From Streptomyces sp. ITFR-16 (lineage in GTDB: Bacteria > Actinomycetota > Actinomycetes > Streptomycetales > Streptomycetaceae): DNA of 64,000 nucleotides. The stretch spans positions 5,766,001 through 5,830,000 of the forward strand of contig NZ_CP134609.1 in the NCBI RefSeq assembly GCF_031844705.1. Direction: 5' to 3'. Shown piece after piece: positions 58,511-64,000 of this stretch (position 1 is the stretch's first letter; each line of letters begins with the position of its first letter). The notes beneath the pieces are model-generated. The model was not told where the DNA came from. It searched no databases and saw only the letters and a list, made by a program, of their open reading frames with translations. A program made the translations under genes and the position numbers.

Positions 58511-60058
58511 ATGGCAGCAACCCGCCGCCCCATAGCCCTCGCCGCAGCCGTCGCCACCGCTGCCGCGCTCGGTGCCGCCTTCGCGCTCCCGGCGCTCGCC
58601 GCCGACCGCTCCGCGCCGCAGGCCGCGACGGCCACGACGATCGAGCTGAAGGACGGCACCCTGGACTGGGGCTTCAAGGAGTCCTTCCGCAAGTACATCG
58701 GCGGCGCCGGGAAGATCACCGTCAAGGACGGTGCCACCCAGGCCGCGAACAACGGTGTCTTCACCTTCGTCAACGGCAAGGGCACGTACGACACCACCAC
58801 GCACGCCACCGACACCGCCTTCCAGGGCGGCGTCAACTTCTCGGCGCACGGCGGGATCCTGGACATCACGCTCTCCGACGTGAAGGTCTCGACGGCCGGT
58901 ACGGGCGGCGCGATCACCGCCGACGTGGCGACGCCTTCGGGCACCAGGAACGACGTGGCGATCGCCGACCTCGACCTCTCGGCCGTGCGGCCGGGCCAGG
59001 GCGCGGGCGGCGCGATGGTCTTCAAGGACATCCCCGCCAAGCTCACCAAGACGGGCTCCGAGGCCTTCGACGGCCAGTACAAGGAGGGCGAGGTCCTCGA
59101 CCCCGCCACGCTCACCGTGACGGCGGCTGCGGCCCCGACCGAGAAGCCGACGGACAAGCCGACGGACAAGCCGACCGACAAGCCCACCACGAAGCCGACG
59201 GACAAGCCCACCACCGAGCCCACCCAGCCGACGCCGAAGCCCTCCCCGACCACCACGGCCACCGACAAGCCGGCCGCCGACCCGGGCGCGATCGTCGACG
59301 GCACCCTGGACTGGGGCGTCAAGGCCTCCTTCCGCTCGTACGTCACCGGCCCCATCGCCCACGGCAAGGTCGAGACCACGGGCGGCGCGACCGCGACCGG
59401 CGACGGCTACCGCTTCCCGGACGCCACCGGCCGCTTCGACGCCGACAAGAAGACCCTGAACGCCGAGTTCGACGGCAAGGTCCGCTTCCTGGGCCACAAG
59501 GAGGGCGACGCCTACACGCTCGACCTCTCCCTGAGCCACCTGAAGATCCAGGCGGACGGCACCAAGGGCAAGCTCGTCGCCGACGTCTCCTCCAAGGACC
59601 GCGAGACGAAGAAGACCTCCACCTACACCGGTCTCGCCGTCGCCGAACTCAAGCTGCCGGCCGGCGGACTCACCGCCAAGAACGGTGTGGTGACCCTCTC
59701 CGGCGTTCCCGCGAGCCTCACCGCCGACGGCGCCACGAAGGCCTTCGGCGGGATGTACCAGGCGGGCGAGCAGCTCGACGCGCTGACCGTCGCGGTCTCC
59801 CTCGACAAGGACGCCGACCTCCCGTCCACCGGTGGCACGACGGGCGGCTCCACCACGGGCGGCTCGACGGCCGGCTCCACCACCGGCGGCTCGTCCACCG
59901 GCGGCACCGTGGGCGGCGGCGGCACGGTCGGCGGCTCGGGCGCCCTGGCCTCCACCGGCTCCGACATCCCGGCCGGCGCGCTGTTCGTCGCCTCCGGCGC
60001 CATCGTGGCGGCCGGCGCCGGAGCGGTCGTCGTGGCCCGCCGTCGCCGTACCGTCTGA
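58511..60058 (+). CDS. HtaA-domain haem-binding protein with LAXTG sortase signal
   Basis: 515 residues. A signal peptide ends near LPALAA. Two HtaA domains lie at about 40-205 (DGTLDWGFKESFRKYIGG) and 258-425 (DGTLDWGVKASFRSYVTG), joined by a TDKP-repeat linker. A Gly/Ser/Thr-rich spacer leads to LASTG (residues 479-483), a hydrophobic helix and the tail ARRRRTV. LAXTG is the signal for class E sortase, so it should be covalently linked to peptidoglycan. GAGGAG lies 10 nt before the ATG. No hairpin separates it from the first HtaA gene, so they are probably cotranscribed. Confidence 0.92.
   Translation: MAATRRPIALAAAVATAAALGAAFALPALAADRSAPQAATATTIELKDGTLDWGFKESFRKYIGGAGKITVKDGATQAANNGVFTFVNGKGTYDTTTHATDTAFQGGVNFSAHGGILDITLSDVKVSTAGTGGAITADVATPSGTRNDVAIADLDLSAVRPGQGAGGAMVFKDIPAKLTKTGSEAFDGQYKEGEVLDPATLTVTAAAAPTEKPTDKPTDKPTDKPTTKPTDKPTTEPTQPTPKPSPTTTATDKPAADPGAIVDGTLDWGVKASFRSYVTGPIAHGKVETTGGATATGDGYRFPDATGRFDADKKTLNAEFDGKVRFLGHKEGDAYTLDLSLSHLKIQADGTKGKLVADVSSKDRETKKTSTYTGLAVAELKLPAGGLTAKNGVVTLSGVPASLTADGATKAFGGMYQAGEQLDALTVAVSLDKDADLPSTGGTTGGSTTGGSTAGSTTGGSSTGGTVGGGGTVGGSGALASTGSDIPAGALFVASGAIVAAGAGAVVVARRRRTV
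59142..59225 (+). repeat. In-frame TDKP-type coding repeats in the HtaA linker
   Basis: About six 12-bp units of the form AAGCCGACGGAC encode KPTD/KPTT repeats. They form an extended, mostly uncharged-to-basic linker between the two haem-binding domains and may vary in number between strains. Confidence 0.75.
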
Positions 60059-60080
60059 CCCCGGCACCACGCCACCACCG

Positions 60081-60117
60081 CCCGGACAGCGGCCCTTTCG
60101 CGGGGCCGGTGTCCGGG
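60081..60117 (+). terminator. Terminator after the HtaA genes
   Basis: A 15-bp stem with one mismatch (60081-60095 with 60103-60117) and 7-nt loop, 22 bp past the stop. The next gene starts 20 bp later, so it may have its own promoter or be reached by readthrough. Confidence 0.7.
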
Positions 60118-60137
60118 CGGGGTGCTTGAATGCGCAC

Positions 60138-60818
60138 GTGAGCGACTACGACGTACCCGCCGGAGCCGGTATCGATGTCCTGCGCGTGTTCTGCGGCCCC
60201 GACGGCAGGCACGGCAACGCCCTCGGAGTCGTACGCGAGGGGCGCCACCAACCCGACGAGGTCTCCCGGCAGGAGCTGGCGCGGAAACTCGGCTTCAGCG
60301 AGACCGTGTTCGTGGACGACCCCGAGCGCGGTCATCTGGACATCTACACCCCGGGGCTCCGGCTTCCGTTCGCCGGGCACCCCGTGGTGGGCGCCGCCTG
60401 GCTGCTCGACCTGGAGGTGCTGGAGCTCGGCGTGGGCGAGGTCTTCGCCCGCCAGGACGGCGAGTTCAGCTGGATCACCGCCCGCCCGGAGTGGGCGCCG
60501 CCGCGCACGCTGGAGCAGTACGGCTCGCCCGCCGAGGTCGACGCGCTGCCGGCCCCGCCGCCCGGCGAGGGCTGGCTCTACGCCTGGGCGTGGGAGGACG
60601 AGGCGGGCGGCAGGGTGCGGGCGCGCGCGTTCCCCCGCCGGGACGACGGCATCACCGAGGACGAGGCGACGGGTGCGGCGGCCCTGCTGCTCAGCGCCCG
60701 TCTGGGCCGGGCCCTGAACATCCACCAGGGCCGCGGCTCCCAGCTCCTCACCGCCCCGGCCCCGGACGGCACGGTCGAACTCGGCGGGCGCGTACTCCTG
60801 GCCCAGGCGGGCCTGTGA
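60138..60818 (+). CDS. Short PhzF-family protein
   Basis: 226 residues, about 60-70 fewer than typical PhzF proteins. The first-domain blocks DVLRVFCGPDGRHGNALGVV, the Glu of LGFSETVFV and LPFAGHPVVGAAWLLD are kept. The second domain is cut down, but DEATGAAALLLSARLG and IHQGRGSQLLT remain. A compact active enzyme or a non-catalytic member are both possible. GTG 60138. It lies between the HtaA genes and haem oxygenase, an odd place for a PhzF gene; a link to haem use is unproven. Confidence 0.82.
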   Translation: MSDYDVPAGAGIDVLRVFCGPDGRHGNALGVVREGRHQPDEVSRQELARKLGFSETVFVDDPERGHLDIYTPGLRLPFAGHPVVGAAWLLDLEVLELGVGEVFARQDGEFSWITARPEWAPPRTLEQYGSPAEVDALPAPPPGEGWLYAWAWEDEAGGRVRARAFPRRDDGITEDEATGAAALLLSARLGRALNIHQGRGSQLLTAPAPDGTVELGGRVLLAQAGL

Positions 60819-60835
60819 CGACCGGAGACGACGGA

Positions 60836-60902
60836 ATCAAGCCCGTCGGCGCCAGATCAAACCGGCAGCGGCAGAAATCAAGCCCGTCCGGCGGTTGAGG
60901 AC
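60836..60902. repeat. Two copies of a dispersed AATCAAGCCCGTC-type repeat
   Basis: AATCAAGCCCGTCGGCG (60836-60852) and AATCAAGCCCGTCCGGCG (60876-60893) flank a related ATCAAACCGG segment. The second copy goes on GTTGAGGAC. I recall the sequence as a frequent intergenic repeat at Streptomyces gene ends; its role is unknown. Confidence 0.55.
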
Positions 60903-60910
60903 AGAACGAA

Positions 60911-60959
60911 GCGGCGGGGCCGGGCCCACCGGACAACTCCGGTCACCCCACCCCGCCGC
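60911..60959. terminator. Bidirectional hairpin between PhzF and haem oxygenase genes
   Basis: An outer 9-bp stem (60911-60919 with 60951-60959) encloses a small ACCGG-ACAACT-CCGGT hairpin. It lies between convergent stops at 60818 and 60974. Confidence 0.6.
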
Positions 60960-60973
60960 CGGCCGCCCAAGGC

Positions 60974-61639
60974 CTACGCACTGATCGGGAACACCTCACC
61001 CAGCTCCCGGAACACCGCCGTGTTCAGCGAGAACGCCCGCTTGCACTCGTCCACGATCCGCTGCTTCTCCAGGTCGTCCGCGTCCACCGCGTCCAGCAGC
61101 TCCCGGTACCCCCGCTTGAACGCGGCGGGGTTGGAGATCTCCTCGAAGACGTAGAACCGCACCCCGTCGCCCCGCCGCGCGAAGCCCCACGTCTTCTCGG
61201 CCTTGTCGCGGATGATCTGGCCGCCCGACAGGTCGCCGAGGTAGCGGGTGTAGTGGTGCGCGATGTAACCGGCGGGCCAGGTGCGCGCGCACTCGGCGAC
61301 CCGCGCCGCGTACGCCGCGGTGGCCGGCAGCGGCTCAAGGCCCTCGCGCCAGTCCGCGCCCCGCAGATGGGCCAGGTCGCGCTCCAGCTCGGCGGTGCGC
61401 ATCAGCTCGGGCTGTATGAACGGCCCGGCGACCGGGTCGGCGGCCAGCGCCTCGGCACCGTCCTCCAGGGCGCGGTAGACGAACCACAGCTGCTCGGTGT
61501 AGCGCGTGTACGCGTCCACGCCGAGGCGCCCGCCGAGCAGGTCGCTCATGAAGGTCGAGGTCTCGGCCTCGGTGTGCTGCTCGTGCGACGCCGTGCGGAT
61601 CAGCGTCGAGAAGGGCGTGGCGGTGACGGTTGCGTCCAA
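60974..61639 (-). CDS. hmuO: Biliverdin-producing haem oxygenase
   Basis: 221 residues, normal length. The proximal haem-ligand His22 is in HEQHTEAETSTF, and the distal helix glycine motif is LGDLSGGQIIRDKA. The enzyme opens the haem ring with O2 and electrons, giving biliverdin, CO and Fe2+ in the cytosol, the last step after HtaA and HmuTUV uptake. The start is a TTG at 61639 with GGAGG 6-10 nt upstream. An iron-box-like palindrome lies about 105 bp upstream. Confidence 0.93.
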   Translation of the reverse strand: MDATVTATPFSTLIRTASHEQHTEAETSTFMSDLLGGRLGVDAYTRYTEQLWFVYRALEDGAEALAADPVAGPFIQPELMRTAELERDLAHLRGADWREGLEPLPATAAYAARVAECARTWPAGYIAHHYTRYLGDLSGGQIIRDKAEKTWGFARRGDGVRFYVFEEISNPAAFKRGYRELLDAVDADDLEKQRIVDECKRAFSLNTAVFRELGEVFPISA

Positions 61640-61744
61640 GGCGGGCCTCCGGGGACCGAGGGGGACGGGAAGTCCAGAAAGAGACGGAAATATCGGCGCG
61701 CCGCAGCGGTCCGCCGCAACGTCTGCCGATGCGTCGATCTTCCT

Positions 61745-61762
61745 ACTTAGGCATACCTAAGT
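61745..61762. promoter_or_regulatory. Iron-box-like palindrome upstream of haem oxygenase
   Basis: ACTTAGGCATACCTAAGT has perfect 7-bp arms around CATA. It matches one dyad half (TTAGG-n4-CCTAA) of the DmdR/IdeR site and resembles TTAGGCATTCCTAA at 26325-26338. Confidence 0.7.
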
Positions 61763-61769
61763 CAACTGT

Positions 61770-61815
61770 TTGCCGACCGCTTGTCGGTAAAATTGCCGAC
61801 GGCCTGTCGGTAAAA
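61770..61815. repeat. Two tandem 23-bp repeats
   Basis: Units 61770-61792 and 61793-61815 differ at only two positions. Each begins TTGCCGAC and ends TGTCGGTAAAA, so each also holds a CCGAC/GTCGG inverted repeat. Confidence 0.8.
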
Positions 61816-61831
61816 ACGGCCGGGGAGACGG

Positions 61832-61860
61832 GAACGGCCGCCCGGGAGGGGCGGCCGTTC
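61832..61860 (-). terminator. Terminator of the methionine aminopeptidase gene
   Basis: A perfect 12-bp stem (61832-61843 with 61849-61860) and 5-nt loop, 17 bp past the minus-strand stop. Confidence 0.8.
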
Positions 61861-61877
61861 GGCGGGAGCGAGGGGGC

Positions 61878-62735
61878 TTACGGGAGCGTGAGGATGTCGG
61901 CGCCCGTCTCCGTCACCACGAGCGTGTGCTCGAACTGCGCGGTCCGCTTGCGGTCCTTCGTCACCACGGTCCAGCCGTCGTCCCACATGTCGTAGTCGTG
62001 GGACCCGAGCGTCAGCATCGGCTCGATGGTGAACGTCATGCCCGGCTTCATCACGGTCGTGGCGTGCGGGCTGTCGTAGTGCGGGACGATCAGACCGGAG
62101 TGGAACGAGGAATTGATCCCGTGCCCGGTGAAGTCCCGCACCACCCCGTAGCCGAAGCGCTTGGCGTACGACTCGATGACCCGCCCGATCACATTGATCT
62201 GGCGGCCCGGCCGCACCGCCTTGATGGCCCGCCTCAGCGACTCCTCGGTGCGCTCCACCAGGAGCCGCGACTCCTCGTCCACCTCGCCGCAGAGGTAGGT
62301 GGCGTTGTTGTCGCCGTGCACCCCGTTGATGTACGCGGTCACATCGAGGTTCACGATGTCGCCGTCGCGCAGCACCGTGGAGTCCGGGATGCCGTGACAG
62401 ATGACCTCGTTCAGCGAGGTGCACAGCGACTTCGGGAAGCCCCGGTAGCCCAGCGTCGACGGATAGGCGCCGTGGTCGCACATGAACTCGTGCGCGACCC
62501 GGTCGAGTTCGTCCGTGGTGACGCCCGGTGCGATGTGCTTCGCGGCCTCGGCCATCGCCTGCGCGGCGATCCGGCCCGCGATGCGCATGCGCTCGATGGT
62601 GTCGGCGTCCTGGACCTCCGGGCCGGTGTACGGCGTCGGGGCCGGCTTGCCCACATACTCGGGGCGCCGGATGTTTCCGGGCACGGAACGGACGGGAGTG
62701 AGCTCCCCTGGTACAAGCAGCGACTGGCCAGACAT
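61878..62735 (-). CDS. map: Type I methionine aminopeptidase
   Basis: 285 residues, including an about 40-residue N-terminal extension with a PGxxRRPEYVGKP motif typical of actinobacterial MAP-Ic enzymes. All five metal ligands are visible: Asp in VNLDVTAYI and GVHGDNNATY, His in FTGHGI, Glu in TIEPML and QFEHTLVV. It removes the starting Met from new proteins in the cytosol. ATG 62735. Divergent from a small conserved protein across 58 bp. Confidence 0.94.
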   Translation of the reverse strand: MSGQSLLVPGELTPVRSVPGNIRRPEYVGKPAPTPYTGPEVQDADTIERMRIAGRIAAQAMAEAAKHIAPGVTTDELDRVAHEFMCDHGAYPSTLGYRGFPKSLCTSLNEVICHGIPDSTVLRDGDIVNLDVTAYINGVHGDNNATYLCGEVDEESRLLVERTEESLRRAIKAVRPGRQINVIGRVIESYAKRFGYGVVRDFTGHGINSSFHSGLIVPHYDSPHATTVMKPGMTFTIEPMLTLGSHDYDMWDDGWTVVTKDRKRTAQFEHTLVVTETGADILTLP

Positions 62736-62793
62736 GCCAGCGAGTCTAACCAGCGTGTCTGGGGCAGCATGGCACCGAGGAAAGGAGCCGGTG

Positions 62794-63027
62794 ATGGCCC
62801 TGTTCAAGAAGCGCACGGTCGGCAAGCCGGGCGAGTGGTACTACTGCCTGGAGCACAGGAAGGTCGAGGAGGGCCCCGACTGCCCGGCCAAGGACCGCTT
62901 CGGCCCGTACACCTCCCGCGAGGAGGCGCAGCACGCGATGGACATCGCGCGGGAGCGGAACCTGGAGTGGGAGAACGACCCCAAGTGGCACGACCGCCAG
63001 GGGCCGGACGAGGACCCGGCCGGCTGA
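62794..63027 (+). CDS. Small conserved actinobacterial protein (77 aa)
   Basis: 77 residues with no signal peptide. The sequence GEWYYCLEHRKVEEGPDC, RFGPYTSREEAQHAM and WENDPKWHD is a compact SPOR-like or zinc-like domain with two Cys and several His. It is found as a stand-alone protein in Streptomyces; the function is unknown. ATG 62794 has AAAGGAG 7 nt upstream; the preceding GTG 62791 is in frame. Divergent from map. Confidence 0.82.
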   Translation: MALFKKRTVGKPGEWYYCLEHRKVEEGPDCPAKDRFGPYTSREEAQHAMDIARERNLEWENDPKWHDRQGPDEDPAG

Positions 63028-63058
63028 GCGTGCGGGGCCCGGGGTCCGTGCCCCGGGC

Positions 63059-64000
63059 TCAGCCCGCGGGCTGAGCCCGCAGGGCCTCCTCGCTCTGTGT
63101 GCGCCTGCGCAGCGCGTCCTCGTCGGTCGCCGAGTCGTACGTGAGGAGCTTCGGCAGCGCCGCCGCCAGCAGCGCCACCGAGGCGACACAGGCCACGCCC
63201 CCGCTCCAGATCGCCGTCCGGGTGCCCGTCCACCCGGCCATGCCGCCGGCCCGCACCTGGCCCAGCTGCGGTCCGACGCTGTACGAGAGCACCTCGATGC
63301 CCGCCAGCCGGCCCCGCAGCTCCTCCGGGATGGTCTGGTTCCAGATGGTCGAGCGGCCGAGCCCGCTGAGCATGTCGCCCGCGCCGGCGACCGTCAGACA
63401 GCCCAGCACCAGCCAGATGTTGCCGAACCAGCCGGCCGCCGCGATGGCGAGCCCCCAGACGGCCGCCCCGCACACCACGAACAGCCCGTGCCGGCGCACC
63501 CGTGCGGTCCAGCCGCTGGTCAGGCCCAGGACCAGGGATCCGACCGAGCCCGCCGCGTACATCAGCCCCAGCGCCCAGTCGGCGTCCAGGTCGTCCGCGA
63601 GGAAAGGGAAGATCGTGTTCGGGAAGGCGAAGAACATCGCCGCCATGTCGATCGCGTACGTCCCCAGCAGCACCGGCTTGGACCAGGCGTAGCGCGCCCC
63701 CTCCGCGATGCCGCGCAGCGAGGGCCTCTGTCCCTTCTCCGCGGGCGGGGCCGGGGAAAGCCCGCGGCACAGCAGGACGGAGACGCCGAACGTGACCACG
63801 GTGATCGCGTACGCCGTGGCGTGCCCGGCGTATGCCACCACCAGGCCCGCCAGCGCCGGGCCCATGATGGCGCCGGCCTGCCAGCGCAGCGAGTTCAGGG
63901 CGGCGGCTGCGCCCAGCTGGTCGTGCGGGACGATCCGGGCCATCAGCGAGTCCAGCGCGGGGCGCTGGAGCCCGGCGAGCGCGGAGACGCCGCCGGCCAC
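63059..64000 (-). CDS. MFS transporter, 5' end cut by window edge
   Basis: The visible 313 residues are the C-terminal part of a 12-helix MFS protein of the enterobactin-exporter (EntS)/MFS_3 type. QRPALDSLMARIVPHDQLGAAAALNSLRWQAG is the end of the first half, and a long polar loop (SPAPPAEKGQRPSLRGIAEG) joins the halves. The N-terminal helices lie beyond 64000. It ends at 63059 with a polar tail. The substrate is unknown; a siderophore exporter would fit the iron genes nearby, but this is not shown. Confidence 0.85.
   Translation of the reverse strand: MAGGVSALAGLQRPALDSLMARIVPHDQLGAAAALNSLRWQAGAIMGPALAGLVVAYAGHATAYAITVVTFGVSVLLCRGLSPAPPAEKGQRPSLRGIAEGARYAWSKPVLLGTYAIDMAAMFFAFPNTIFPFLADDLDADWALGLMYAAGSVGSLVLGLTSGWTARVRRHGLFVVCGAAVWGLAIAAAGWFGNIWLVLGCLTVAGAGDMLSGLGRSTIWNQTIPEELRGRLAGIEVLSYSVGPQLGQVRAGGMAGWTGTRTAIWSGGVACVASVALLAAALPKLLTYDSATDEDALRRRTQSEEALRAQPAG

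Larger units (their letters stand above)
61640..61831. other. Region upstream of the haem oxygenase gene
   Basis: No gene is convincing here. It holds the haem oxygenase leader, the iron box at 61745-61762 and the tandem 23-bp repeat at 61770-61815, which is strikingly AT-rich for this genome. Confidence 0.6.

Noticed and set aside
59142..59225. Possible CRISPR-like short repeats
   Set aside because: There are no spacers; the repeats are in-frame KPTD codons of the HtaA linker.

Overview
The window is high-GC DNA with dense, often overlapping genes, GTG, TTG and probable CTG starts, an actinobacterial class A RNase P RNA, DmdR/IdeR-type iron boxes and an AfsA (gamma-butyrolactone synthase) homologue. 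Together these point to a Streptomyces chromosome, most likely a conserved arm or core region rather than a mobile island. I saw no tRNA, rRNA, IS element, prophage or CRISPR array.

Layout. 1-3.4 kb: a truncated F420-type oxidoreductase, a DUF5336 membrane protein, a lipoprotein amidase and a methyltransferase. 3.5-8.9 kb: an M20 peptidase / NCS1 permease / DUF1177 operon divergent from an IclR regulator and PepE. 8.9-15.9 kb: an MFS exporter with an extra C-terminal domain, a double acyl-CoA dehydrogenase, an SCP-x type thiolase and a second MFS exporter. 15.9-21.1 kb: a GT-C glycosyltransferase and an ABC exporter with its two-component system. 21.4-24.5 kb: a MaoC hydratase, a zinc alcohol dehydrogenase and an SDR. 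24.5-30.4 kb: a small ORF, a hypothetical protein, an iron-boxed siderophore-binding lipoprotein, then Nif3-like / zinc ribbon / RNase H-phosphatase. 30.6-34.3 kb: KDPG aldolase, YaaA, an RNB ribonuclease and a TetR regulator. 34.44-34.85 kb: rnpB. 34.9-49.3 kb: assorted metabolic and regulatory genes, including AfsA, PhzF, PhoD, Bcr-type MFS, Rsm22 and a DDAH-like amidinotransferase facing a TetR gene. 49.3-61.8 kb: an iron and haem acquisition region. 61.9-64 kb: methionine aminopeptidase, a small conserved protein and a truncated MFS gene.

Two gene systems stand out. First, the fused acyl-CoA dehydrogenase, SCP-x thiolase, MaoC hydratase and MFE-2-like SDR reproduce in separate genes the peroxisomal set that shortens branched or sterol/bile-acid side chains. 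Its two transcription units lie 10 kb apart, yet both promoters carry the same pair of palindromes: CTGAC-n5-GTCAG and the 14-bp KstR-type TnnAACnnGTTnnA. Second, EfeO-EfeB-EfeU, HmuT-HmuU-HmuV, two HtaA-domain surface proteins (one with an LAXTG sortase signal) and haem oxygenase form a complete route from surface haem capture to iron release, with iron boxes at three promoters and another upstream of the siderophore-binding gene at 26.3 kb.
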